Source: Chryseobacterium balustinum
GTDB taxonomy: Bacteria; Bacteroidota; Bacteroidia; Flavobacteriales; Weeksellaceae
DNA length: 64,000 nt
NCBI RefSeq assembly: GCF_900168205.1
Contig: NZ_FUZE01000011.1
Location: 1-64,000, forward strand
Direction: 5' to 3'
The notes beneath the pieces are model-generated. The model searched no databases. It saw only the letters and a list, made by a program, of their open reading frames with translations, and was not told the DNA's origin. Within the stretch, counting starts at the first letter, position 1, and every line of letters starts with the position of its first letter. This document shows, piece after piece, positions 17,838-27,056 of this stretch. The translations under genes were made by a program, and so were the position numbers.

Positions 17838-18599
17838 TCAAAATTTTAAGTAAAGATAAATAATTAAAAACAAAAAAGGCAAGCCGGAACAGCTTTCAAC
17901 CCAAAAAGAAAAATACGAATCTCTATTAGAATTCTTTGAAAAATAAACCAGAATATAAGTAAATACCGAGGCTGAAAAAAAGCTCGCAGCAAACTGAATT
18001 TTCAAATGAAAAATAGCGAAAATGCAAGCAATGAAAATAAAAACGTAAGCAAGATATTTTGTGTTTTGAATACCAATTAACTTTGGAAATGTCTGAACTG
18101 TATCGCTTTTCATATCACGAATATCGAATGGTAAAACTAATGCTGTCACAAAAAAGAAACTGATGAAAAATATAGGAAAATTAAATTCAGGTAAAGTCAG
18201 CCATGAATTGACCAGTGCCCAAACTAAACCTACATAAAATACTTTGAGTAAAGGGATTTTCCGGATGTAAGTTTCAAGAAAAAAACTGTTGTATAACAAT
18301 CCTAAAACCACAATGACAAACCATTTTACCAAACGTATTTCATTATGATTGAAAATAATTAAAGCCGCCGAAATAATTCCAGTAACAATATTTAATAATA
18401 AAATTTTGTAAAAATATTTTGTGTTTTGGTATTTCGTGTACAAATAGCCACTGAAATAAGTGATGAATATCAAAAGAGTAGAAGGGAAACGGAATGTGTT
18501 TTGCTCAAGCATGAAAAATACTGCGAAAACTGTTCCCATTAAGGATACGTAAAGTTGGCTGTCGATGACAGATTTTTTCAGTACTTTTAAACAATTCAT
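17838..18599 (-). CDS. UbiA-superfamily prenyltransferase-like membrane protein
   Basis: A 253-residue integral membrane protein with about eight hydrophobic segments. It keeps the second Asp-rich motif of UbiA-type prenyltransferases (LPFDIRDMKSDTVQTFP, near residue 155-175), but I see no clear first motif (NDxxDxxxD) in the N-terminal half. Flavobacteria carry such shortened UbiA-like proteins. Whether it is a working prenyltransferase is doubtful. It is divergent from the alpha-2-macroglobulin gene with only 18 nt between starts. A complete promoter, TTG-N20-TATTTTTG, lies inside the first codons of that divergent gene and places the transcript start almost at this ATG. Confidence 0.65.
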   Translation of the reverse strand: MNCLKVLKKSVIDSQLYVSLMGTVFAVFFMLEQNTFRFPSTLLIFITYFSGYLYTKYQNTKYFYKILLLNIVTGIISAALIIFNHNEIRLVKWFVIVVLGLLYNSFFLETYIRKIPLLKVFYVGLVWALVNSWLTLPEFNFPIFFISFFFVTALVLPFDIRDMKSDTVQTFPKLIGIQNTKYLAYVFIFIACIFAIFHLKIQFAASFFSASVFTYILVYFSKNSNRDSYFSFWVESCSGLPFLFLIIYLYLKF

Positions 18600-18603
18600 T
18601 TAT

Positions 18604-18634
18604 CAAAAATAACACTTATGCAAAGATTTTCCAA
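18604..18634 (-). promoter_or_regulatory. promoter of the UbiA-like gene, inside the neighbouring coding sequence
   Basis: On the minus strand TTG (18634-18632), a 20-nt spacer and TATTTTTG (18611-18604) match the flavobacterial consensus. Only 4 nt separate the -7 box from the ATG, which implies a leaderless or nearly leaderless mRNA. Confidence 0.6.
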
Positions 18635-21600
18635 GGTTTTGTTCCTTATCCTGTTTTTATCGTGTTTCTCTAATGCTTTCAGTCAGAAGTATTACGATAC
18701 GCAATGGAAAAAAATACAAGAAAATTATGAAAAGGGAACTTACAAATCAAATCTTCCGCTGGTTTTAGACATTCAGAAACAAGCTATGAAAGAAAATAAT
18801 ACGCTACAGTTGATTCGCTCTCTGAAAGCAGAATTCAGCATTGTAAACCAGACTGTTGATGACGGAAAAAATGATTCGGTATCAAAGTTTTTTGCTAAAC
18901 TACAAACTACAGAAAAGAATCTGAAAGGCGATGACCTTTTAGTTTACAAGGTTTTGTTATCTGGTTTTATGTTCGATTATTATAATCAGCATTCATGGGA
19001 AATCAACGGTAGAACCAATATGAACTCTCAAGACGTTTCGCAAATTGAAACATGGAGCAAGCTTGATTTTAAAAATTATTTAATCCAAAATTTTAAAGAG
19101 CTTGACCAGCAATATCAAGCGATGAACAAGCTTTCTTTGGTAAAATATAAAGATATTTTTTCTAATACCGATTACATTGCTTATTTCTCTACTTTGCAGG
19201 ATTGGTATTCTCTGAAAAAGGTGAATTTCTTGTCGAACAACGAATTGTTTACAAAGAACGAACTTACAGAAAACAGACTTCTAATCAACACAATTTTTGA
19301 TGAATTAATTGCTAAAAGTACAGGAAATTCAAAGCTTTACTTTATGCATCAGAAACTTTCGGAAAATTGTATTTTTAATTCTTGTAAAGATAAATTAGTA
19401 CAGCTTCAGAATTTAATGAAAATGAATATTGAAGGTGATTACAAAGTGCTTATTACAGAAGAAATAATAGATGAATTAATTAAAGGGAAAAAAGAAAAAG
19501 AAGCGCTTCAGCTTGTCAATTCTATCAAAAATCAATATCCGAAATCTCCTTTTATTGAAAATATTAAGAATAAGGAAAATCAAATTATTAATCCTTTTTT
19601 AAACTTCAAATACGAAGAGCAGACTCAGCCTAATCTTCCGATTCATTTGGTTGCAGAGTTTAAGAATGTGAAAGAATTTTCTGTAAATATATATCAAGTG
19701 AAAGATAATTTTTTATCATTCATGCAATATGCAAGAAATGCTTACAATGACACCTATTCAAAAGTGAAAAAAACACTCGTAAGAAAAGAAGTTTTTCAGC
19801 TGAATGACCCTCAAGATTATCAACTTCATAAAACTTCGATTGAAATGAAGGCACTTCCTTCCGGAATTTATGTTGCCGAGTATGAAGTTTCAGGTTCAAA
19901 ACCAGAAGAAGGTAATAATCATAACTTTTATTTTTTAGTTTCAAATCATAAAATTATTTATCAGAATATCAACGAAAGCAATAAACTTTCTAATGAATTG
20001 AAATTAATCAGTTCTGAAAATGGGAAGTCAATCAATAATGAAAATCTTACATTTTATGAATTTGTAGAAAATAAAACTTTAAATAAAGTTGCCGGTAAAA
20101 CAGATGAAAAGGGAGTTTTCAAATTTCCGATGACGAATAGTAAAGATTATTACAGAGCGATTTTGATTCAACAGCCAAAAACTAATGATTTTCAGCTGAT
20201 GCAAATGTATGGTAATAATAGTCGGGAAATATACAATCCGAATAAACAAACCCGTACAAAAGCTCAGATCTTTACGGACAGAGCAATTTACAGACCCGGA
20301 CAAACTGTATATTTTAAAGTAATTAATACCAAAATAGACAATGAAATAGAATCTGTGGTATCTAATTTAAAACAGAAAATAACGTTGAAAGATGCCAATA
20401 ATCAGGAAGTTTCGGTGCAGGATTTTACAACCAATGAATTCGGTTCTTATCACGGAAGTTTTATTTTACCAAAAGGAAAGCTGAATGGGAATTTCACAAT
20501 TTTAACTGATGGAAATTCTAACGGCTACAAATACATAAAGGTTGAGGAATACAAACGTCCAAAATTTGAAGTGACTTTTGATTCTGTAAAAGATGAATAT
20601 AAATACGGACAAACGATTGAGCTGAAAGGTAAAGCAATGATGTTTTCGGGGGTGGCTTTGAGTAACACCAACGTCAACTACGAAATTAAAAAACAAAACA
20701 TCCGTTGGAGATATTTCCCTTGGTATCCGAATGATAATGATAACGAAAACTCCATTCTTGGCGAAGTAAAAACCAATGAAAAAGGAGAGTTTACCATAAA
20801 ATTAGACCTTAAAAAAGACGAAAAAATAGAAGGAATTCAGATTGATAATTATCAAATCAATGCTTCTGCTACCGACATCAACGGCGAAATGCAAACTGCG
20901 AATACCAATTTGAAAGTGGCTTCGGTTTCTCATTACATCAAAACGGATGAGATCAAAAATACTTTTGTAGATGAAAACATAAAAGTAAAAGTTGAAACCA
21001 AAAATTACAATGAGCAAAATCTTAAAAAATCTTATCAGGTAAAACTTTCAAAACTGGAAACTCCGAACAGGATTTTCAGAGATAACTTCAAAACAGAAGT
21101 TCAGAATCTGCCGAAATTTTTAAAAGAAGAGTTTGTTAGCAAATTTCCACATGATTTGTATGATAAAAATGATGAAATAAAAAACTGGAAAACTTCTTCT
21201 GTCATTCTGAATGGAGCACAGCGAAGTGAAGAATCTCTCGATCTAGGAAAACTGGAAGCCGGAGATTATCAATTAGAATTATATAATATTGAAGGGAAAG
21301 ACACGATAAAATCTACTCAAAATTTCAGTGTTTGGGATAAAAAATCTTTGAAACCTACACAGAAAACTTTCTTAACGGTTTTAGAACCAAAAGATGAGGT
21401 TTCGAGAGGAGAGAAAGCGAAAGTTTATGTCTATTCGTCAATTCCGAATGCTTTGGTGAATGTTTTCCTGCAAAATGGTTTAGGAAAAACAATTACCGAA
21501 GTTCACCAGTTCAAAAACGGAGTGCTTGAATATGAAACTGAAATTCCAAATGATAAAAATGTAACGGGTTTAAATATTCAGTTTCAGTTGGCTTCATTTA

Positions 21601-24563
21601 ATGATATTCAGACCGAAACGGTTGATTTAAAAATTAAAGATACAGAGCAGCCATTGAAAATAGAAACGGTAACATTTAGAGATAAAATAGAACCTAATTC
21701 TAAAGAAAAATGGACGGTAAAAGTAGTAGGAAATGACAAAGAAAAAATCAATGCTGAGGTTTTAGCCAATATGTATGATATGTCTTTGGACCAGTTTTCT
21801 GTAAATACTTTTAACTGGCAAAAACTGTACAGACCTTATTCATTTATATCTTCTTATGCAATCAATACCGGTCTTGAAGAAAAATATTTTCAAAGCAGAA
21901 TGGAGTATTTTGATAATAAGGTGGTTGATATTCCTCAGTTTAACTGGTTTGATGGAAATATTTACTTTACAGATTACAGCAGACAATTGGAAACCACAAC
22001 GGGAATGGTCAGTCAGGAAGGAGTAAAAGCAGCAGCATATTCTGCGCCACCGCCGCCACCAACTGCAGGTGCAAAAGCAAGTACAGTAAGAATGAAATTG
22101 CAGAGCTTGAGAGTTGATGATGAAGCAATTGATATTTTAAACTCTGGAAGAAAATTAACTGAAGAGGAAAGAAAACAATATATAGATTCTGATGGAATTT
22201 TAGATAATGAAGATTTAAATAAGATAGCAATTCGTCAAAATTTGAACGAAACAGCATTCTTCTATCCAGATTTAAAAACGGATGCTGAAGGAAATGTTAA
22301 CTTCGAATTCACGTCTCCCGAAGCTCTTACAAAATGGAAATTGATGTTCTTAGCTCATACAAAAGACGCAAGAGCAACAACATTGGAAAAAGAAGTGGTG
22401 ACGCAAAAAGAGTTTTCTGTTACTCCAAATTACCCAAGATTTTTGAGAGAAGGGGATGAATTGAATCTTCAGTCAAAACTATCAAACTTAACAAGCAAAA
22501 AAATGAATGGTTCTGCACAACTGCAGATTTTGGATGCATTTACCAATGAAGACATTTCAGAGAAATTCGGGTTGAGTACTTTGACGGCAGTTTCCGGTTA
22601 CAATAAAGAACAGGCTTTTTCAGTAAATGAAAACGGAAATTCTGCATTAACCTGGAAAATAAAAGTGCCGAATAATGTTTCATCAATTATTTTAAAAGTC
22701 GTTGCAAAAGCCGGACAATATTCTGATGGTGAACAAAAAGCGATTCCGGTTTTACCAAACAGAATGTTGGTGACCGATGCAGTTCCGATTTTTGTAAAAG
22801 AAGGCGAAACAAAAACTTTTGTTTTAGACAATCTTAAAAATACAAACTCGACAACCATTTCTAATGTTTCAAATACTTTGGAACTGACGACCAATCCGAT
22901 TTGGGAAATCATGTTTGCGCTTCCAAGTCTGAAAAATGACCAGAATAGTTCTGCAGATGTAGTCTTTAATAAATGGTTTGCCGATGTTTTGGCTTCAGAA
23001 ATTTTTAAAGCCAATCCGAAACTGAAAACAGTTTTTGAAGAATATCAAAGCAAAGGGTTATTAACTTCAAATCTTGAGAAAAATCAGGAATTGAAACAAT
23101 TGTTGCTTGAAGAAACTCCTTGGGTTTTAGAAAGTAAAAACGAACAGGAGCAGATGGCAAAATTAGCATTGTTGTTTGACACGAATAATATGCGAAATGC
23201 GATCAATCAGGATTGGAATGATTTCAAAAAACTGCAAAATCCGGATGGTGGTTTCTCTTGGTATCAAGGGTATCCGAGTTCGTACGGAACGTCTCTTTAT
23301 ATTCTTAAAAATTTAGGAAAAATAAACGTTTGGCTAAAAGATAATGTGAAAGACTATCAGTCTTCCGAACAGAAAGAATTGGTGGCAAAACTGATTGGTT
23401 ATGTTGACAATGAAATCAATAAATACACTGATGTTAAAAGGGAAAATGTAATCAACAACTGGACGTTAGATTATCTTGATACCCGCAATTATTGGGAAAA
23501 ACAATATCCTTTAAAAGGAAAAGGAGCAACGCTGAAATCTTTAGTAAAACAAAAAGCCCAAACAACCAAAATTACCGATTTTACATTCTTCGGATTGCAT
23601 CGTGCAGCTTTATTGATGAGCAATTATGGCTTAAAAGATGTTTCGGATAAATTATTAAATTACTTAAAAGAAACTTCAGTAGATTCTAAAACGCAAGGTA
23701 TTTATTGGAAACAAAATCTTGATGATTGGGGTTGGTTCAGTTCGAAAGTTGTTAATCATGCAGGAGCTTTGGAAGCTTTTAATAAACTAAAGCCAAATGA
23801 TCAGAAATTCATCGAAGACATGAAAATCTGGTTGATTACCCAAAAAGAAGTCAATTCTTGGGGAAGCTCAAGAGGAACTTCAGAAGTAATTTTCACGATT
23901 TTAAATTCAGGAAAATCTTGGACTTCGGCAGAAAGCGACAAAGCAACCATTATTTGGGGCGGAAAAGAACTGAAACCAGAAATTCAGGCGACAGGTTATG
24001 TGAAATCTGCTGTGAAAACAGATGTTTTAGATAAGAATTTAGCGACCGTTACCGTTACAAAGCCGGGTGCAGGAATTGTTCAGGGAGGTTTATTTTGGCA
24101 ATATTATGAAGATTTGGATAAAATAAAATCTTCCGAAAATTATATTTCTGTAGTAAAAGAGCTTTATAAAAAAGTAAAAACGGTAAACGGTGAAGAATTA
24201 CAGAAAATTTCTCCCGAAACTCCGCTGAAAGTTGGCGACAAAGTAACGGTAAGAATGATTTTGAACACAGATCGTGCGATGGAATTTATTCACATTAAAG
24301 ATATGCGAGCGGCAGGATTTGAACCGTTGAATGTACTTTCCGGTTATCAATGGAAAAATAGTTTAGGATATTATCAGTCAACCAAAGATGCGTCTACCAA
24401 TTTCTATATTCAGTATATGCCAAAAGGAAAATATGTTTTTGAATACGATTACGTAGCGAATGCATCAGGGAAATTCTCAAACGGAATCACAACAATTCAA
24501 AACTATTATGCACCGCAGATGAATTCACATACAAAAGGTTCGAATGTGGTAATTGTGGAATAG
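18618..24563 (+). CDS. giant alpha-2-macroglobulin family protein without thioester motif
   Basis: A 1,981-residue periplasmic or outer-membrane-associated protein with a signal peptide ending near residue 23 (NAFSQ). The N-terminal ~350 residues are helical and specific to the Bacteroidota type. An MG2 domain carries TDRAIYRPGQTVYFKV (near 552). A proline-rich flexible stretch (APPPPPTAGAK, near 1143) may serve as bait or linker. The A2M domain follows (FFYPDLKTDAEGNV, near 1213), then the alpha-alpha barrel (NPDGGFSWYQGY, near 1540) and a C-terminal domain. Bacterial alpha-2-macroglobulins trap proteases entering the periplasm. The position of the thioester (usually CxEQ before TF..YYAN) reads SSADVVFNKWFADVLA near 1444-1459, so the covalent trap is lost. 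Residues 862-875 derive from an interspersed repeat. Ecotin follows 42 nt downstream. Confidence 0.88.
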   Translation: MQRFSKVLFLILFLSCFSNAFSQKYYDTQWKKIQENYEKGTYKSNLPLVLDIQKQAMKENNTLQLIRSLKAEFSIVNQTVDDGKNDSVSKFFAKLQTTEKNLKGDDLLVYKVLLSGFMFDYYNQHSWEINGRTNMNSQDVSQIETWSKLDFKNYLIQNFKELDQQYQAMNKLSLVKYKDIFSNTDYIAYFSTLQDWYSLKKVNFLSNNELFTKNELTENRLLINTIFDELIAKSTGNSKLYFMHQKLSENCIFNSCKDKLVQLQNLMKMNIEGDYKVLITEEIIDELIKGKKEKEALQLVNSIKNQYPKSPFIENIKNKENQIINPFLNFKYEEQTQPNLPIHLVAEFKNVKEFSVNIYQVKDNFLSFMQYARNAYNDTYSKVKKTLVRKEVFQLNDPQDYQLHKTSIEMKALPSGIYVAEYEVSGSKPEEGNNHNFYFLVSNHKIIYQNINESNKLSNELKLISSENGKSINNENLTFYEFVENKTLNKVAGKTDEKGVFKFPMTNSKDYYRAILIQQPKTNDFQLMQMYGNNSREIYNPNKQTRTKAQIFTDRAIYRPGQTVYFKVINTKIDNEIESVVSNLKQKITLKDANNQEVSVQDFTTNEFGSYHGSFILPKGKLNGNFTILTDGNSNGYKYIKVEEYKRPKFEVTFDSVKDEYKYGQTIELKGKAMMFSGVALSNTNVNYEIKKQNIRWRYFPWYPNDNDNENSILGEVKTNEKGEFTIKLDLKKDEKIEGIQIDNYQINASATDINGEMQTANTNLKVASVSHYIKTDEIKNTFVDENIKVKVETKNYNEQNLKKSYQVKLSKLETPNRIFRDNFKTEVQNLPKFLKEEFVSKFPHDLYDKNDEIKNWKTSSVILNGAQRSEESLDLGKLEAGDYQLELYNIEGKDTIKSTQNFSVWDKKSLKPTQKTFLTVLEPKDEVSRGEKAKVYVYSSIPNALVNVFLQNGLGKTITEVHQFKNGVLEYETEIPNDKNVTGLNIQFQLASFNDIQTETVDLKIKDTEQPLKIETVTFRDKIEPNSKEKWTVKVVGNDKEKINAEVLANMYDMSLDQFSVNTFNWQKLYRPYSFISSYAINTGLEEKYFQSRMEYFDNKVVDIPQFNWFDGNIYFTDYSRQLETTTGMVSQEGVKAAAYSAPPPPPTAGAKASTVRMKLQSLRVDDEAIDILNSGRKLTEEERKQYIDSDGILDNEDLNKIAIRQNLNETAFFYPDLKTDAEGNVNFEFTSPEALTKWKLMFLAHTKDARATTLEKEVVTQKEFSVTPNYPRFLREGDELNLQSKLSNLTSKKMNGSAQLQILDAFTNEDISEKFGLSTLTAVSGYNKEQAFSVNENGNSALTWKIKVPNNVSSIILKVVAKAGQYSDGEQKAIPVLPNRMLVTDAVPIFVKEGETKTFVLDNLKNTNSTTISNVSNTLELTTNPIWEIMFALPSLKNDQNSSADVVFNKWFADVLASEIFKANPKLKTVFEEYQSKGLLTSNLEKNQELKQLLLEETPWVLESKNEQEQMAKLALLFDTNNMRNAINQDWNDFKKLQNPDGGFSWYQGYPSSYGTSLYILKNLGKINVWLKDNVKDYQSSEQKELVAKLIGYVDNEINKYTDVKRENVINNWTLDYLDTRNYWEKQYPLKGKGATLKSLVKQKAQTTKITDFTFFGLHRAALLMSNYGLKDVSDKLLNYLKETSVDSKTQGIYWKQNLDDWGWFSSKVVNHAGALEAFNKLKPNDQKFIEDMKIWLITQKEVNSWGSSRGTSEVIFTILNSGKSWTSAESDKATIIWGGKELKPEIQATGYVKSAVKTDVLDKNLATVTVTKPGAGIVQGGLFWQYYEDLDKIKSSENYISVVKELYKKVKTVNGEELQKISPETPLKVGDKVTVRMILNTDRAMEFIHIKDMRAAGFEPLNVLSGYQWKNSLGYYQSTKDASTNFYIQYMPKGKYVFEYDYVANASGKFSNGITTIQNYYAPQMNSHTKGSNVVIVE
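21201..21240. repeat. interspersed-repeat remnant in frame inside the alpha-2-macroglobulin gene
   Basis: GTCATTCTGAATGGAGCACA and the following bases up to GAAGAATCTCT match the GTCATTC…GAAGAATCTC family (compare 52018-52084). It encodes residues 862-874 (VILNGAQRSEESL) without breaking the frame. Confidence 0.6.
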
Positions 24564-24605
24564 TTTTTGACTCTAAGGAAATTGTAAATTTTAAATCAAA
24601 CAATT

Positions 24606-25097
24606 ATGAAATTTTTAAAAGCAGTATCTGTAGTATTGATGATGTTTGTAGTAGGTAACGTTTCTGCTCAGAAGAAAAAAACAGAAAAATTTGAAAAGCT
24701 TCAGATAGAGATGTTTCCAAAAGCTAAAGAAGGCTTTAAGCAAGTTTATATTCAATTGCCTGTTGCGAAAAACGAAAATGATTTGAAAGTTGAATTTTTT
24801 GTAGGTGTTGAAAAATTACTGGATTGTAACAACCATTTTCTAATGGGAAAAGTTACCTCTCAGGATTTGCAAGGTTGGGGTTACAATTATTATGAAGTAG
24901 AATCTAACGGAGAAACAGGCGGAACGTTAATGGCTTGTCCGGATCAGAAAAAGACAAAGAAGTTTGTTTCATTACAACCCGAAATTGTAAGATATAACAG
25001 CAAATTACCATTGGTTTTCTATGTACCTAAAGACTTAGAGGTTCGATACAGAATTTTGCGTCCCGATGCAGCAATGAAAAAAGCAATTCAGAAATAA
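24606..25097 (+). CDS. eco: ecotin, periplasmic serine protease inhibitor
   Basis: A 163-residue protein with a signal peptide (cleavage after NVSAQ, residue 22). Ecotin hallmarks are clear: FPKAKEGFKQVYIQLP, LKVEFFVGVEKLLDCNNH, LQGWGYNYYEVES, the reactive loop GGTLMACPD, RYNSKLPLVFYVPKDLEVRYRI. Ecotin dimers inhibit chymotrypsin-fold proteases of many specificities. Cys74 and Cys111 are placed to form the loop-bracing disulphide. Aligned with E. coli ecotin (STMMACPD, P1 Met84), the P1 position here is Leu108. It lies 42 nt after the alpha-2-macroglobulin gene on the same strand, probably in the same operon, and ends at a strong terminator. Confidence 0.93.
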   Translation: MKFLKAVSVVLMMFVVGNVSAQKKKTEKFEKLQIEMFPKAKEGFKQVYIQLPVAKNENDLKVEFFVGVEKLLDCNNHFLMGKVTSQDLQGWGYNYYEVESNGETGGTLMACPDQKKTKKFVSLQPEIVRYNSKLPLVFYVPKDLEVRYRILRPDAAMKKAIQK

Positions 25098-25107
25098 ATT
25101 ATTTAAG

Positions 25108-25134
25108 CTCCATGCACATAGCATGGAGTTTTTT
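25108..25134 (+). terminator. rho-independent terminator after ecotin
   Basis: CTCCATGC (25108-25115) and GCATGGAG (25121-25128) with a 5-nt loop, then a T-run. Confidence 0.85.
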
Positions 25135-25234
25135 ATTTTTACGGTTTTGTTAATAATTCACCGTCCAAATTCAAAAAAAATCTTTAAACGAAACAAAAAA
25201 ACTGATATATTTGTTTTTAAAGATTTAGACTAAA

Positions 25235-25690
25235 ATGGAAAACGTATTTGACGCAAAAGATGCTCAGAATTATATCAATAGAATAAATAATCTTGTAGAA
25301 GAAACGCACGGTTTGTGGGGAAGAATGACGGTAGATCAAATGTTGGCACATTGCTGTGTGTCTTACGAAATGGTTTACGAACCCGAAAAGCACAAAAAAC
25401 CGGGATCTATTGCCAAGTTTATTTTGAAAACTTTCGTAAAACCAAAAGTGGTGGGCGAAAAAGCTTATCCACATGATTCTCCTACTGCACCTCAGTTTAT
25501 CATTAAAGAAAGAAAAGATTTTGAAGAAGAAAAAAAGAGGCTGATTGGCTTTATTCAAAAAACACAACAATTAGGAGCTTCAGCTTTTGACGGGAAAGAA
25601 TCGTTTTCTTTTGGAAAATTAAAATCTCAGGAATGGAATAATATGTTTGCGAAACACCTTAATCACCATCTGAGTCAGTTCGGAGTTTAA
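25235..25690 (+). CDS. DUF1569 (DinB-like four-helix) protein
   Basis: A 151-residue cytoplasmic protein. The opening NRINNLVEETHGLWGRMTVDQMLAHCCVSYEMV, the central PHDSPTAPQF and the late KHLNHHLSQFGV fit DUF1569, a DinB-like metal-binding four-helix bundle: His in the LAHC segment and the paired His near the end are candidate ligands. Function is unknown. It is preceded by its own AT-rich leader and followed 11 nt later by a secreted-protein gene, so it may head a small operon of four genes (to 26956). Confidence 0.75.
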   Translation: MENVFDAKDAQNYINRINNLVEETHGLWGRMTVDQMLAHCCVSYEMVYEPEKHKKPGSIAKFILKTFVKPKVVGEKAYPHDSPTAPQFIIKERKDFEEEKKRLIGFIQKTQQLGASAFDGKESFSFGKLKSQEWNNMFAKHLNHHLSQFGV

Positions 25691-25701
25691 AACCACAAAT
25701 T

Positions 25702-26172
25702 ATGAGAAAAATTTTATTCTTCATCATTTTCATTTCCAATTTTGCTTTTGCGCAGATGCCAAATATTTCCAGCGTTTGGCTCAATAATTCAAAGCCTTAT
25801 GTAGGAACTATCGGCAACGATAAAGAAGTTATTAAACTTAAAATAAATATTTCTGAGCAGGATAAGAAAAACGATCAGGAATATTTCGTTTCAGGATATA
25901 CTGTCGTGGAGAATAACTACTCAAAATTTGAAGGAAAACTTAAAATCACCAAATATAAAGATGCTAAGAAAAAAGGTGTTGTTTATGGCGATTATGAGTT
26001 GGTAGAAGAAAATAAAGGCAAACATTCCGGAGTTTTTACAGGTAAATTTATTTATACTTTTAAATGGAATAAAACATCCGAAAAAATTCAAAGCCAATAC
26101 ATCGAATTAATTGGCGACTGGAAAAGCTATGACAAAACTTTAGATTTTAAAACACGCTTAAAAAATCAATAA
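25702..26172 (+). CDS. hypothetical secreted protein
   Basis: A 156-residue protein with a signal peptide (MRKILFFIIFISNFAFAQ, cleavage after residue 17 or 18). The mature part is rich in Lys, Tyr and beta-strand pattern (NSKPYVGTIGNDKEV, GVFTGKFIYTFKW) and could be a small beta-barrel. No family is recognised. It lies 11 nt after the DUF1569 gene and 2 nt before the next gene. Confidence 0.7.
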   Translation: MRKILFFIIFISNFAFAQMPNISSVWLNNSKPYVGTIGNDKEVIKLKINISEQDKKNDQEYFVSGYTVVENNYSKFEGKLKITKYKDAKKKGVVYGDYELVEENKGKHSGVFTGKFIYTFKWNKTSEKIQSQYIELIGDWKSYDKTLDFKTRLKNQ

Positions 26173-26174
26173 TT

Positions 26175-26576
26175 ATGGTAAGAAAAATATTAGCGGTCTT
26201 TGCCGGAGTTATCGTAGCTTCCATTTGTATTTGGGCGATTGAAACGCTTAATCATATGATGTATCCTTATCCTGACGGAATGAAGCCGAATGATATGGAA
26301 GGTTTTAAAAGCTATATTGAAACCTTACCCTTTTTAGGAAAATTTATGGTGATTGTTGGCTATGCTGTGGGAGCTTTGGTATCGGGATTTATTGCTACTA
26401 AAATTTCGAAAGACGGAAAACCTACCGCAGCAATAATTTGCGGAATTGTTTTTCTTGTTTTTACGATTTACAATATGACGGTTTTACCAACACCTATTTG
26501 GTTTTGGATTCTCGGGATTTTAGTTTGGATACTGGTTTTAGCGGGATATAAATTAGCTTTAAATAAAAAACAATAA
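26175..26576 (+). CDS. small integral membrane protein
   Basis: A 133-residue protein with about four hydrophobic segments: residues ~5-24, ~57-75, ~85-105 and ~108-128. A periplasmic loop with MMYPYPDGMKPNDMEG follows the first helix. Similar short membrane proteins are frequent in Bacteroidota beside VOC genes, but no function is known. It starts 2 nt after the preceding stop. Confidence 0.7.
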   Translation: MVRKILAVFAGVIVASICIWAIETLNHMMYPYPDGMKPNDMEGFKSYIETLPFLGKFMVIVGYAVGALVSGFIATKISKDGKPTAAIICGIVFLVFTIYNMTVLPTPIWFWILGILVWILVLAGYKLALNKKQ

Positions 26577-26584
26577 AAAAACAT

Positions 26585-26956
26585 ATGAAATTAGGCGTGT
26601 TTTCGCTAAGCTTAAGCGTAAAAGATCTGGCAAAATCAAAAGAATTTTACGAAAAATTAGGTTTTTCTGCGATGGGGGGAGGTATGGAAAATAATTATCT
26701 CATCATGAAAAACGGAAGTACGTTAATCGGTCTTTTTCAGGCAATGTTTGACGGAAATATGTTGACTTTTAATCCGGGATGGGATGAAAATGCTCAGAAT
26801 CTTGAGGAATTTGATGATGTAAGAGAAATTCAAAAAAAACTGAAAGAAAGCGGAGTAGAATTAGATAAAACCGCAGACGAAACTACATCGGGTCCGGAAC
26901 ATATTTTCCTGAAAGATCCTGACGGAAATATGATTCTTATCGATCAACACCGTTAA
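26585..26956 (+). CDS. VOC family (glyoxalase/bleomycin-resistance fold) protein
   Basis: A 123-residue protein with the paired beta-alpha-beta-beta-beta units of the vicinal oxygen chelate fold: SLSVKDLAKSKEFYEKLGF at the start and DPDGNMILIDQH at the end, where Glu or His would bind metal in active members. The substrate cannot be predicted. It lies 8 nt after the membrane-protein gene, at the end of the small operon. Confidence 0.8.
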   Translation: MKLGVFSLSLSVKDLAKSKEFYEKLGFSAMGGGMENNYLIMKNGSTLIGLFQAMFDGNMLTFNPGWDENAQNLEEFDDVREIQKKLKESGVELDKTADETTSGPEHIFLKDPDGNMILIDQHR

Positions 26957-27036
26957 TTTGTAATGCGTGTTCCGTGGTTCGATTTCCGAATTCCGCGCCT
27001 CGAATCACGCACCTCGAAACCCGAACCTCAATCTCA
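26957..27036. repeat. probable interspersed repeat between two VOC genes
   Basis: A locally GC-richer stretch of short CGAATC/CACGCACCTCGAAACC words unlike the AT-rich surroundings. I recall similar strings between genes in related genomes. It is not coding for the downstream protein, whose ATG is at 27057. Confidence 0.35.
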
Positions 27037-27056
27037 AATCAAATAAAAACTATATT

